Assembly: GCA_028284935.1 (NCBI GenBank)
Contig: JANQQQ010000036.1
Location: 1 to 64,000, forward strand
DNA: 64,000 nt
Direction of reading: 5' to 3'
Source of the DNA: Croceivirga sp.
GTDB taxonomy: Bacteria > Bacteroidota > Bacteroidia > Flavobacteriales > Flavobacteriaceae
Below are positions 1 through 8,467 of this stretch, one piece after another (position 1 is the first letter of the stretch; each line of letters starts with the position of its first letter). Below the pieces are notes generated by a model. It saw only the letters and a list, made by a program, of their open reading frames with translations. It had not been told where the DNA came from and did not search any database. The position numbers and the translations under genes are program-made.

Positions 1-23
1 TTGAAATTTGCTGCTTGCAGCAT

Positions 24-97
24 GGTCCTATAGCTCAGTTGGTTAGAGTAGCTGACTCATAATCAGTTGGTCCCTGGTTCGAGCCCAGGTGGGACCA
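24..97 (+). tRNA. tRNA with CAT anticodon (Ile2 or elongator Met)
   Basis: The cloverleaf can be folded by eye. The acceptor stem pairs 24-30 with 90-96, A97 is the discriminator, and the T arm carries GGTTCGAGCC. The anticodon stem GCTGA/TCAGT closes the loop CTCATAA, giving anticodon CAT. CCA is not encoded, as is usual in Bacteroidota. A CAT elongator-type tRNA can be Met or the lysidine-modified Ile2. The C4-G69 and C5-G68 acceptor pairs are known TilS determinants in E. coli Ile2, so Ile2 is my preferred reading, but the assignment is not proven. There is no initiator signature (position 1 pairs with 72). Confidence 0.9.
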
Positions 98-108
98 CAA
101 GAGGACAT

Positions 109-141
109 AAGAGCTACAACATAGGTTGTAGCTCTTTTTTT
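109..141 (+). terminator. Rho-independent terminator after the tRNA
   Basis: A perfect 10-bp stem (111-120 with 125-134), extended by two A-T pairs, encloses a 4-base loop and runs straight into seven T residues at 135-141. It lies 12 bases after the tRNA and points the same way. The minus strand lacks a T-run, so it probably does not terminate the leftward operon ending at 193. Confidence 0.9.
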
Positions 142-192
142 CAGGAGACTTGGCAATAAGTTTATGCCCTGATGTGTTAATCACCTTGTTGT

Positions 193-906
193 TTACAAAT
201 ACCTTGTTCGAATCACCTCAAAGTTGCGTACCGAAAAATAATCATCGATACCAAAATCCGTGTTGATGACTATACCGCCTAACAAGGCTATTTTGTCTAC
301 ATTGAATTCACTTTTCACTTCTCGTAAGGATTCGTGAAGCATTTTGTCAATAAGCTCAAAAGTACACTCGGTAATTTTTCTTTGGGGTGATTTGTCATTA
401 ACAATCTCTTCCTTTCTGGGAAACAATAAACTTTCCAAATAGGTTTGTTGATAGTCCTCCGTTTTTATTTTAGGAACATATGAGTCGTCTTTAAATCGTT
501 CAAGAGCCAACATTAGCGCGCCACAACAAGCCCCTGCATTTTCCTGTCTGGGGCGATACATCTTGCCTACTTCATTTTCCAAGGTAACCCCTATATGGGG
601 GCCATAAAAAATAAAGGCGGTGCCATTATCAGGGATGTGATGTGCAAAGGCAGTAAGTCCCGTAAGACCGCCATAAGGCAATCCTCCCAATCCTCCCAAG
701 AAAAAGGGCCCCAAAACCACACTGAAAAACGAGGTAGAGGGAATATTAATATCATCAGAACACAAACTAGTGGCCATAAGCATTTTGGAGATGTCGATAT
801 CATGACCATTTTGCAACAGCCCTAAGTATCGTATGGAAGTATCGCGGGTATCCAATGCATCTGGATAGTTTTTAAGTACTACTTTTTCAAATTTTCTTTG
901 AAGCAT
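193..906 (-). CDS. LCIB/C-like (theta-class) putative carbonic anhydrase
   Basis: This 237-residue soluble protein resembles the limiting-CO2-inducible LCIB/LCIC family, whose members have a beta-carbonic-anhydrase-like fold. The visible cues are Cys49 followed by two Asp (SLCSDD), a glycine-rich stretch at 66-83, His104 in FYGPHIGV, the segment EVGKMYRPR at 112-120, and the pair Cys127-Cys128 in GACCGAL. A Cys-His-Cys zinc site (C49, H104, C127 or C128) would fit. Its expected reaction is interconversion of CO2 and bicarbonate. It is the last gene of the leftward sdh operon, 65 bases after the Na/Pi transporter gene. Catalytic activity varies inside this family, so enzyme function is inferred from motif recall. 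Another zinc-protein role is possible. Confidence 0.65.
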   Translation of the reverse strand: MLQRKFEKVVLKNYPDALDTRDTSIRYLGLLQNGHDIDISKMLMATSLCSDDINIPSTSFFSVVLGPFFLGGLGGLPYGGLTGLTAFAHHIPDNGTAFIFYGPHIGVTLENEVGKMYRPRQENAGACCGALMLALERFKDDSYVPKIKTEDYQQTYLESLLFPRKEEIVNDKSPQRKITECTFELIDKMLHESLREVKSEFNVDKIALLGGIVINTDFGIDDYFSVRNFEVIRTRYL

Positions 907-971
907 TTCTTTCTGTTTTAAATTAGGTTTAAAAGGTTTACATTTCTGTGTATCATTGCTATTTCAGCTGT

Positions 972-1919
972 TTAAGTGGTTCCCAACTTATCAGGCAACC
1001 AATGATTCAATAGTTTTTCCGATAGTCCAACCAGTGGAAGGAAAACAAGGACCCCCATTAGGTTAAATAGCATATGGGCGTTGGCAATTTGATTTTCCAA
1101 TGCTTGGTTTTGTGAGATGAATACCACCAAACGGTGGAAGTAGTCAAAGGCCAATAGTCCCATAAGAATGGTGGTAAAATTGAAGAGTAAATGGAATAAC
1201 CCCGCCTTTATGGCTTGCCGACTCCCGTTTATTGTTGCAATTAGGGTATCTGAACATGTTCCGAGCTCTGAACCTAGCATGATCACAAGTCCTCCAACCA
1301 AAGTGATCAGTTTTTGTTTACCTAGAACAATGGCCATTCCAACGGTTGCACTGGAAGATTGAATAATTAGGGTAATCAGCCCTCCTAGTAATGTTCCCTG
1401 TATCAGGTTCTCATCAATGCGCGTCATCCATTTCTCAAATAAGGGACTTTCCCTTAAGGGTAACACGGATTGTTCAATGACAAAAAGACCAAAAAAGAGC
1501 ATTCCAAAATAGAAAAGTGCGTTGCCATATTTTTTGAGGGTTTCCCGTTTGGCAAAAAACTCAATGGTCATACCTATGACCAAAGGAACGATGGCATATT
1601 TCCCAATGTCCAAGGCAATCAATTGACTCGAAAAGGTGGTGCCGATATTAGCACCCATAATAATACCTATGGCTTGTTTAAACTTGAGTGTTCCTGCATT
1701 GATAAAAACAATGGCTATGATGATTACGGCAGAGGAGGAACCTAGGAGAATGGTAAGTAAAGTACCAACTAAAATGGAAAGAAAAAGGGTTTTGGTGTAT
1801 TTTGAAACCACTTGTTTGGCCTTCTCGGTCGAAATTTCCTGCATAGTTCGAGAAAGCCGCGAAATGGCATAAATAAATAGGACAAGACCACCTAATAAAA
1901 GGGGGAGGATTTCCTTCAT
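972..1919 (-). CDS. Na/Pi cotransporter family membrane protein
   Basis: This 315-residue integral membrane protein belongs to the Na/Pi cotransporter (NptA/PhoU-associated) family. It carries the duplicated family hallmark: a GSSSA motif with GANIGTT in the first half (about residues 60-95) and QSSSATVGMA with GSELGTC in the second half (about 187-220). Some eight hydrophobic segments are visible. The C-terminal PhoU-like cytoplasmic domain found in many bacterial relatives is missing, and the protein ends shortly after the last helix. It would move phosphate, or another anion, with sodium across the inner membrane. It lies 43 bases after a Usp gene and before the carbonic-anhydrase-like gene in the same tight leftward operon. 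The exact substrate is not readable. Confidence 0.85.
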   Translation of the reverse strand: MKEILPLLLGGLVLFIYAISRLSRTMQEISTEKAKQVVSKYTKTLFLSILVGTLLTILLGSSSAVIIIAIVFINAGTLKFKQAIGIIMGANIGTTFSSQLIALDIGKYAIVPLVIGMTIEFFAKRETLKKYGNALFYFGMLFFGLFVIEQSVLPLRESPLFEKWMTRIDENLIQGTLLGGLITLIIQSSSATVGMAIVLGKQKLITLVGGLVIMLGSELGTCSDTLIATINGSRQAIKAGLFHLLFNFTTILMGLLAFDYFHRLVVFISQNQALENQIANAHMLFNLMGVLVFLPLVGLSEKLLNHWLPDKLGTT

Positions 1920-1962
1920 TTTATTATGGTGTTGGCATTATTGGGTCCTCTGTTTTTGCGAT

Positions 1963-2799
1963 TCAAAAAACCAACATTGGAGTGTGGGTATGATAGACCA
2001 TTCTTTTGGTAAGGCTCTTACCAAAAAGGCGATCAAAAAAACCGCGCTTTCGGCAAACCAATGCTAACAAATCAGCATCCAACTCCTTTGCTATAACATC
2101 CAAGCTTTCAGCAACATTTGTAGTGCTAAAGCGTTTAAATTGGATTTCTCTGTAGTCGACCTTCCCAAAGATGCTTTCCCTTAAATTATTCATGTTGGTA
2201 TGGTATGCACCTTCATCAATTTCCTTTTCTGACAGGTGTATAACATCAATTGAGGCCTTAAAGTGCTCCGCAATCCTAACAATGAATTCAAGGTTTTGAC
2301 TATCGTTTTTCTGGTAGTCCGTAGCGAAAACTATTTTTTTGATATCTCTATAAACGGCCATTTTGGGGACTGCTAAAGTGGGAAAATGACAGTTCTTTAT
2401 CACTTTATAGGTCTCGCTGCCCATAATCTTATTTCTGACTACATGACTCCCTTGGGTTCCCATAACAACAACTTTAGGCTCAATTTCATTTATATAATTT
2501 GTCAACCAAGAGAATCTCCCGGTTTGTAAGATTTCAAACTCGGATGGAATACCCCTGTCAAGAATCTCTTTGTTTCTGTACTTCAGTCGTCTTTTAGCCT
2601 TTATTTTTAGTAACTCAAATTCCTTCATCACCCGAATGGGGTTCTCATTGTAATGAATCGTCTCACTAACATCCAGAAAGTGTACCGTTTTTATTTTGCC
2701 CTTTAGTGCTTTTGCCATGGCAATGGCATAGTCAAGGGCATTTTCAGCGCAAATGGTAAAATCCGTGGGATATATTATCGTTTTCGATGCTACATTCAT
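1963..2799 (-). CDS. Universal stress protein, tandem UspA domains
   Basis: This 278-residue cytoplasmic protein has two UspA folds in tandem. The first runs from residue 4 (TIIYPTDFT) to the nucleotide-binding stretch VVVMGTQGSHVVRNKIMGS. The second begins at KKIVFATDYQ and ends near HTPMLVF, with a degenerate phosphate loop (residues around LALVCRKRG), so only the first domain looks able to bind ATP. A longer frame reaches 2904 but would overlap sdhB by 76 bases. The ATG at 2799 puts the first beta strand at the N terminus, as in relatives, and leaves a 29-base gap after sdhB, so I chose it. The gene sits between sdhB and the Na/Pi transporter in a tight operon. Confidence 0.88.
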   Translation of the reverse strand: MNVASKTIIYPTDFTICAENALDYAIAMAKALKGKIKTVHFLDVSETIHYNENPIRVMKEFELLKIKAKRRLKYRNKEILDRGIPSEFEILQTGRFSWLTNYINEIEPKVVVMGTQGSHVVRNKIMGSETYKVIKNCHFPTLAVPKMAVYRDIKKIVFATDYQKNDSQNLEFIVRIAEHFKASIDVIHLSEKEIDEGAYHTNMNNLRESIFGKVDYREIQFKRFSTTNVAESLDVIAKELDADLLALVCRKRGFFDRLFGKSLTKRMVYHTHTPMLVF

Positions 2800-2828
2800 C
2801 GTCTCAGCTTTCTTATAAGGATTATAGG

Positions 2829-3572
2829 TTAACCGATCCATTTTGCTTTTGCCCTTCGAGCGTTCATTTCTGCAATATTGATAATGGATATTCCTTCGGG
2901 GCATTCCACTTCACAGGCCCCGGTGAAGGTACAACTGCCAAACCCCTCAAGTTCCATTTGTCGGGTCATCTCCAATACCCTTTTGGAAGCTTCTTGCTCT
3001 CCTTGGGGCAAACTGTTCAGGTGATTGATCTTTGCTGAGGTAAAAAGGGAAGCGGATGAATTTTTACAGGTAGCTACACAAGCTCCGCAACCAATACAAG
3101 CGGCAGCATCCATTGCTTTATCAGCTACTTCCTTACCCACAAGTATGGCATTGGCCTCTGGCGCCGTTCCCGTTTTGGCAGAAATATAAGCGCCTTGTTC
3201 AATAATGGCATCAAAGGCCGAACGGTCCACTACCAAGTCCTTGATAATGGGAAAAGCCGTGGCACGCCATGGTTCCACCATAATGGTTTCACCTTCCTTA
3301 AAACTTCGCATGTGCAATTGGCAGGTGGTCATATGGTCATGGGGGCCATGGGCACGTCCATTGATAAAAACTCCGCATTGCCCACAGATACCCTCCCTAC
3401 AATCGTATTCATAGGCAATGGTCTTTTGGTTTTGACCGACCAGAATTTCGTTCAGATGGTCCAGGGCCTCTAAGAATGACATGTCTTCAGTAAGTCCGTC
3501 TACCTCATACGATTGGAAATTTCCTTTACTCTTGGCATTTTCCTGTCTCCATATTTTGAAAGTGACTTTCAT
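2829..3572 (-). CDS. sdhB: Succinate dehydrogenase/fumarate reductase iron-sulfur subunit
   Basis: This 247-residue subunit carries electrons between the SdhA flavin and the membrane quinone site. All three cluster motifs are present: CREGICGQC with a later Cys (MTTCQ) for the 2Fe-2S centre, CIGCGACVATC for the 4Fe-4S centre, and CTFTGACEVECPEG completing the 3Fe-4S region. The form is the Bacteroidota type, in which the same enzyme can run as succinate dehydrogenase or fumarate reductase. It follows sdhA by 24 bases. The ATG at 3572 gives a normal N terminus. Direction of catalysis cannot be read from sequence. Confidence 0.96.
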   Translation of the reverse strand: MKVTFKIWRQENAKSKGNFQSYEVDGLTEDMSFLEALDHLNEILVGQNQKTIAYEYDCREGICGQCGVFINGRAHGPHDHMTTCQLHMRSFKEGETIMVEPWRATAFPIIKDLVVDRSAFDAIIEQGAYISAKTGTAPEANAILVGKEVADKAMDAAACIGCGACVATCKNSSASLFTSAKINHLNSLPQGEQEASKRVLEMTRQMELEGFGSCTFTGACEVECPEGISIINIAEMNARRAKAKWIG

Positions 3573-3596
3573 AGTATCATCTTAACTTATAAAGTT

Positions 3597-5504
3597 TTAT
3601 TTATAGCTGCGAACCGTGGGTTTCACATTTTCAAACTCCAGGGTTTCTTTATGAAGTTTGAATTTACCTTGTTGATATTCCCATGCGGACACATAGGAAC
3701 ACTTCTCATCGTTGCGAAGGGCCTCCCCCTCAGCGGTTTGATATTCTTCCCTAAAATGCGCTCCACAGGACTCCTCACGCTCCAGGGCATCGGTGCACAT
3801 TAATAATCCCAATTCGATAAAATCCGCAAGACGCAGTGCTTTTTCCAGTTCAGTGTTCATTTCTTGGTGTCCGCCGGTCACATTGACCTCTGCCCAAAAA
3901 GCATCCTTGATTTCCTTAATTTTGGAAACGGCCTTAATCAGCCCCTTTTTATTTCTGCTCATGGCACATTCTTGCCACATCACTTTCCCCAATTCTCGAT
4001 GGAAGTGGTCTACCGTTTTGTTGCCTTTTACCGAAAGCAAGGTGTTGATATGTTCCGAAACTTCATGTTCCGCTTTTTCAAATTCAGGATGTTCCGTTGA
4101 GGGGTGATCTTCCCTCAACGCATCGGCCAAATAGTTATTAATGGTATTGGGGAGAACAAAATACCCGTCAATACTGGCCTGTAAAAGGGAGTTGGCCCCC
4201 AAACGATTGGCACCATGATCGGAGAAGTTACATTCGCCAATGGCGTAAAGACCGGGTATGGTGGTCATGAGCTCATAATCTACCCAAAGGCCACCCATGG
4301 AAAAGTGTGCCGCAGGCGAGATTTGCATAGGCTCTTTATAGGCATCAACCCCTGTGATCTTTTTATACATCTTAAAAAGATTGCCATAACGGTCCTTTAT
4401 AATTTCAATACCGAAACGTTCGATGGCATGTTTAAAGTCGAGATACACCGCGTTCTTTAATCGGCCTACGCCATATCCTTCATCAATACGTTCCTTAGCG
4501 GCCCTGGAGGCAATATCCCGAGGTGCCAGATTTCCAAAACTTGGATATCGCCGCTCTAAATAGTAGTCGCGTTCTTCTTCTGGTATATTATTGGCCTTTC
4601 GGTCGTCTCCTTTATTTTTTGGCACCCAAATTCGTCCGTCGTTCCTTAGGGATTCTGACATTAACGTAAGTTTGGACTGTGCCTCACTGGTTTGGGGCAA
4701 TGCCGTTGGATGGATTTGGGTAAAACTGGGTGCTGCAAAATAGGCCCCACGCCGATGCGCTTTCCAAATAGCGCTACCGTTGCATCCTATGGCCAAGGTG
4801 GACAGGCGAAAAACCCTGGAATAACCACCGGTCGCCAACACAACGGCATCTGCAGCAAAACGCTTTAATTGTCCGGTGACCAAATCCCGAACAATGATGC
4901 CCTTTGCCTTACCATTAATGACCACTAGGTCCAGCATTTCATGTCTAGGGAACATTTCCACCTTTTTGGCTCGTTTCATCTTGTATAATTGGGAATAGGC
5001 AGCCAACAAAAGTTGCTGCCCCGTTTGCCCCCGTGCGTAAAAGGTGCGTTGGACCTGTACCCCACCAAAACTTCGGTTGACCAAAACACCGCCATATTCC
5101 CGCGCAAATGGAACCCCTTGTTGCACATAGTGATCAATCAATGGAGCCGAGAGTTCGGCCAGTCGGTAGACATTGGCTTCCCGGGAACGAAAGTCGCCTC
5201 CCTTCAACGTATCATAAAACATTCGCCATACGCTGTCGCCATCGTGCTGGTAGTTTTTTGCAGCATTAATACCCCCTTGTGCGGCAACGGAATGGGCCCT
5301 TCGGGCGGAATCTTGGTAACAAAAACATTTTACATCATATCCCAATTCTGCCAAGGTGGAGGCAGCCCCCGCTCCTGCCAATCCGGAACCGACAACGATG
5401 ACATTCAGTTTTTTCTTGTTGGCTGGATTTATGAGCTGGGATTTTAACTGATAGTTGCGCCATTTCTTTTCTAAGGAACCCTCTGGAATTTTTGAATGCA
5501 ACAT
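3597..5504 (-). CDS. sdhA: Succinate dehydrogenase/fumarate reductase flavoprotein subunit
   Basis: This 635-residue catalytic subunit oxidises succinate to fumarate, or the reverse. Visible features are the dinucleotide motif [13 protein letters not shown] near residue 40, the FAD-linking histidine in [11 protein letters not shown], the active-site region [11 protein letters not shown] and the FAD segment [15 protein letters not shown] longer frame starts at 5546 but would overlap sdhC by 35 bases. The ATG at 5504 starts 7 bases after the sdhC stop and matches the usual MLxSKIPxG-like N terminus of flavobacterial SdhA, so it is preferred. It is the middle gene of sdhCAB, flanked by Usp genes in one operon. 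Confidence 0.96.
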   Translation of the reverse strand: MLHSKIPEGSLEKKWRNYQLKSQLINPANKKKLNVIVVGSGLAGAGAASTLAELGYDVKCFCYQDSARRAHSVAAQGGINAAKNYQHDGDSVWRMFYDTLKGGDFRSREANVYRLAELSAPLIDHYVQQGVPFAREYGGVLVNRSFGGVQVQRTFYARGQTGQQLLLAAYSQLYKMKRAKKVEMFPRHEMLDLVVINGKAKGIIVRDLVTGQLKRFAADAVVLATGGYSRVFRLSTLAIGCNGSAIWKAHRRGAYFAAPSFTQIHPTALPQTSEAQSKLTLMSESLRNDGRIWVPKNKGDDRKANNIPEEERDYYLERRYPSFGNLAPRDIASRAAKERIDEGYGVGRLKNAVYLDFKHAIERFGIEIIKDRYGNLFKMYKKITGVDAYKEPMQISPAAHFSMGGLWVDYELMTTIPGLYAIGECNFSDHGANRLGANSLLQASIDGYFVLPNTINNYLADALREDHPSTEHPEFEKAEHEVSEHINTLLSVKGNKTVDHFHRELGKVMWQECAMSRNKKGLIKAVSKIKEIKDAFWAEVNVTGGHQEMNTELEKALRLADFIELGLLMCTDALEREESCGAHFREEYQTAEGEALRNDEKCSYVSAWEYQQGKFKLHKETLEFENVKPTVRSYK

Positions 5505-5511
5505 CTTACGG

Positions 5512-6165
5512 TTATTTAAAAAAAACGATGATTGGAATAATGCCAAAACCCACAGTCATTATGGCCGCATAAACCAACGAAACCTTGGCTAGAATTTTTA
5601 ATCCCTTTTTATGATAGAATCCTAGGGTCATGAACGCACTCTTTAATCCATGATGGAGATGTAGTCCCAAAGGGATCATTAATAAGGAATAGAAAATTAC
5701 ATAGTACCCATTTTGAAAAAGGCTATAGGTCACTTCATAAACATCTACATGACCTTTGGAATCCAAGTCAACACCCTCACCCATGCCCAATTTAATTCGG
5801 GCCCAAAAATTAGCAAGGTGCACAACAATGAATATTAAAATGGTAATACCCAATAGGCCCATATTTTGCGAAGTCCAACTACTATTCTCCTTAAATCGGT
5901 TCATGGTATATCCTTTGCTCTTCGCCTTACGGTTATTGATGGTAATCAACAGGGCATAGATGGCATGTAGGATAATGGAGAGATATAATACGTAAGCAAC
6001 AATCTTGATCAACGGGCTTTCACGTAGCGTGGTGGAGTAAGAATTGTACATATCTCTAGCTACATCTTCCGGTAGCACCAAGATACTGTTTGCGGATAGG
6101 TGAACGATTAAGAACACACAAAGGAAGAGTCCGGTTAGTGCAATAATGGATTTTTTGAAATACAT
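5512..6165 (-). CDS. sdhC: Succinate dehydrogenase cytochrome b subunit
   Basis: This 217-residue membrane anchor binds haem and quinone. It has five hydrophobic segments: about 8-25, 55-76, 100-122, 150-172 and 192-214. Candidate haem-ligand histidines sit in the helices, for example LIVHLSAN near the N terminus, VVHLAN and [10 protein letters not shown]. This matches the single-subunit b558 type of Bacteroidota, so no separate sdhD is expected. It begins 7 bases after the first Usp gene and ends 7 bases before sdhA, which implies translational coupling. Confidence 0.93.
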   Translation of the reverse strand: MYFKKSIIALTGLFLCVFLIVHLSANSILVLPEDVARDMYNSYSTTLRESPLIKIVAYVLYLSIILHAIYALLITINNRKAKSKGYTMNRFKENSSWTSQNMGLLGITILIFIVVHLANFWARIKLGMGEGVDLDSKGHVDVYEVTYSLFQNGYYVIFYSLLMIPLGLHLHHGLKSAFMTLGFYHKKGLKILAKVSLVYAAIMTVGFGIIPIIVFFK

Positions 6166-6172
6166 CTAAGAC

Positions 6173-6970
6173 CTAATCATGCAGAATTAGTAAGGGGACC
6201 GGACTATTAAAAGTTTGCTTTAAGGTGACGCTTTCCTCCAACAACCGTTCCATGAATCCTTTCTTGGTTCGAATAAGGCAAACCAATCCAGAAAAATCAC
6301 GCATGAGGTATTCATTAAGATCTTTGTTGGTATCACCTGTGCCAAAGGCATAGTCAATTGAAGGACCTAAATCTTCTATGGCCTTTAAGGCTTTTTCAAC
6401 TCGTGGGGTTTCGTCATCTGCAATATGCAATACCTTAATACTGCTTTGGTGCCTTGCGGCAATTTCTCGCAAGGGTTGCACTACCTCAGCGTTGGAGAAC
6501 GGGTTATTACCGACTGCAAAGACGATACTTTCAAGAGGGCGAAAGGTATGTCCATCGGGCACTACAATTACAGGAGTAGAAGTCTTGGAAACAACGCCTC
6601 CAGCAACACTCCCCATAAAAACTTCTTTAAGCCCACTAGCCCCTTTGGTACCCATCACAATAAAATCAAATTCACCTGTATCCCCAAATGCTACAATGGT
6701 AGATACTGCAGCGCGTTTGGTGATTTTTGACGAAAAGACCACATCAGGAAAGTCTTTTTGAAAGGTGTCCATGAGGTCACCCATTTGGTTTTTGGCATCC
6801 CTTTCCAGCACATGATCAATGTTTTTCATTAATAGGGCGGCGGTGGATTGAACACCATAGGTGTGCAGTAGGGTTATTTCAAGATTGGATGCTTCAAAGA
6901 GTTGTATGGCATACAACAGCGCGTTGGTCGAAGTATCAGAAAAATCTACAGGAACGAGGATTTTGTTCAT
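6173..6970 (-). CDS. Universal stress protein, tandem UspA domains
   Basis: This 265-residue protein has two UspA domains. The first starts at KILVPVDFSD and has a full ATP-binding loop FIVMGTKGASGLKEVFMGSV. The second starts at LESIVFAVGN and is degenerate, ending in NSPVPLLILHD. It is the promoter-proximal gene of the leftward operon Usp-sdhC-sdhA-sdhB-Usp-Na/Pi-LCIB, so its expression should track that of the dehydrogenase. Usp proteins are often induced by energy limitation, anoxia or stationary phase. The substrate or partner here is unknown. Confidence 0.9.
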   Translation of the reverse strand: MNKILVPVDFSDTSTNALLYAIQLFEASNLEITLLHTYGVQSTAALLMKNIDHVLERDAKNQMGDLMDTFQKDFPDVVFSSKITKRAAVSTIVAFGDTGEFDFIVMGTKGASGLKEVFMGSVAGGVVSKTSTPVIVVPDGHTFRPLESIVFAVGNNPFSNAEVVQPLREIAARHQSSIKVLHIADDETPRVEKALKAIEDLGPSIDYAFGTGDTNKDLNEYLMRDFSGLVCLIRTKKGFMERLLEESVTLKQTFNSPVPLLILHD

Positions 6971-7309
6971 TTTAATGGTGTTTAGAGGATGTCTACTTCT
7001 GAATCAGGTTTGTGAGATATCCATGTCTTATTTCACCAAACAATGTATAAACAGATTCTTTAGCAAAACTTTAGAACCTAACTAAGGTGAAATAGCTCAA
7101 GGAAAACACTAAAGAAAACCTATTCCCAAGTCGGAAAGAAGACCTTTCAAACCAAATTTCACCTGCTTTTCAAGCATCAATTCTTAAGTTTCTCTAAAGA
7201 ATTGGGTAATAAATTTAAAACTTGAAAAGATGGGGTTCCAGAATAGTAGGTGAAATAGTGCAAAAGAGCCTTTCCTTCACACCGAAGCGACCATTAAAAA
7301 GCAAGTTGT
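6971..7309. promoter_or_regulatory. Divergent promoter region with four GGTGAAAT octamers
   Basis: This 339-base gap separates the leftward Usp-sdh operon from the rightward Usp/V-ATPase operon and must carry both promoters. The octamer GGTGAAAT occurs at 7086-7093 and 7249-7256, and its complement ATTTCACC at 7030-7037 and 7156-7163. The two plus copies share a longer core (GGTGAAATAG followed two bases later by CAA). Four copies in this span are far more than chance predicts, so they are probable operator sites. No clean TAnnTTTG promoter box was found on either strand; TAAATTTA at 7211-7218 is the nearest for the rightward side. Confidence 0.65.
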
Positions 7310-8461
7310 ATGAAACTTTTAGAGAAGATATTAGTAGCCCATGATTTTGGAGAGTCCTCCCAAAATGTTATCTCCAGCGCCATTGAACTGGCTAAAATTT
7401 TTCAGTCCACCATCATACCCATACACGTACTCCCGGGCGACATTCAGAACCAAAAGGCAAAAGCACTATTGAATGAAACGGCAGAAGCAAAACTGAACGA
7501 AGCAGTCAATAGAATGAAAAATGAGGGTCTGGATACTGAGGAGCCATTGTTGATTGAAGGTATTCCACACGAAGCAATCGTCAGGGCCGCAGTGAATGTA
7601 AGTGCCAATCTTATCCTACTCGGATCTGGAGAGACCCAAAAAGGGGATACTTTTCGATTGGGCACTACTGCTGAACGCATTATCCAAAAAAGTGAAAAGC
7701 CGGTATTTGTCATCAAGCAAGAGGTATTGCTCAATGTGCACCACATTTTGTGCCCTGTTGATTTTTCCGAACCTTCCAAAAGGGCCTTGCACAATGCCAT
7801 TACCATGGCCCGTAGGTTTAAGTCCGAGTTGACCATTCTCAGTGTTTGTGAACAGGCCAAAACGTCATGGCTCACTTCCGATAATCTCATGCAAACGGTC
7901 AATGATGAAAAATGCAAGGAGGAAAAGGACAAATTTGAAACCTTTTTGAAAGAATTCAATTTAGCCGATGTGAACTGGACCAAAGAAGCTCCCAAAGGCA
8001 ACCCAGCAGAAGAAATACTCAGCGCAATCTCAAAAAAAATGATTGATCTGCTTATTATGGGAACATCAGGAAGAACAGGACTTAACCGCATGCTTATGGG
8101 CAGTGTCACTGAGAAGGTGGTACGGGAAGTTCCTTGTTCTTTTCTCACACTGAAATCAGAGGATGTCATTTCCCTTGAACTAAAAACGCACATCAAAGAC
8201 ATTGAAGAACTGCACAAAACGGCCATGGATCTTATTGGAGATGGATTTTACGACGAGGCCATTGGACATTTAAAAGCGTGTCTTAACATCAATGATATGT
8301 ATGTGCCTGCCTATAAGGGAATGGCAAAAGCATACGACAAATTGAACCAACCTGAGAGGGCTGGAGTCTATCGAATGAATGCCAAGGATATCATGGACAA
8401 GATTTGGTATCAAAAAATAGAGGAAGAAGTCCGTAAACTAAGGGGAAGCTCAGAAAGATAG
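7310..8461 (+). CDS. Usp-Usp-TPR fusion protein
   Basis: This 383-residue protein starts with two complete UspA domains. The first covers about 3-140 and begins EKILVAHDFGESS, with loop LLGSGETQKGDTFRLGTT. The second covers about 144-283 and begins HHILCPVDFSEPS, with loop LLIMGTSGRTGLNRMLMGSV. Both loops look competent for ATP. A roughly 95-residue tail follows and contains at least one tetratricopeptide-like helix pair (AMDLIGDGFYDEAIGHLKAC, then AYKGMAKAYDKLNQPERAG). Such a tail could mediate protein binding. The gene ends 6 bases before V-ATPase subunit A, so it is probably co-transcribed with the pump. Confidence 0.88.
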   Translation: MKLLEKILVAHDFGESSQNVISSAIELAKIFQSTIIPIHVLPGDIQNQKAKALLNETAEAKLNEAVNRMKNEGLDTEEPLLIEGIPHEAIVRAAVNVSANLILLGSGETQKGDTFRLGTTAERIIQKSEKPVFVIKQEVLLNVHHILCPVDFSEPSKRALHNAITMARRFKSELTILSVCEQAKTSWLTSDNLMQTVNDEKCKEEKDKFETFLKEFNLADVNWTKEAPKGNPAEEILSAISKKMIDLLIMGTSGRTGLNRMLMGSVTEKVVREVPCSFLTLKSEDVISLELKTHIKDIEELHKTAMDLIGDGFYDEAIGHLKACLNINDMYVPAYKGMAKAYDKLNQPERAGVYRMNAKDIMDKIWYQKIEEEVRKLRGSSER

Positions 8462-8467
8462 GATACT

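Noticed and set aside
591-825. Overlapping frames on both strands inside the LCIB-like gene
   Set aside because: They are shadows of the 193-906 gene, which alone has recognisable motifs.
4989-5447. 152-residue plus-strand frame inside sdhA
   Set aside because: It is fully antisense to a highly conserved coding region and has no protein-like motif.
7444-8226. 260-residue minus-strand frame within the Usp-Usp-TPR gene
   Set aside because: Ser-rich antisense shadow of an intact gene with clear Usp motifs.
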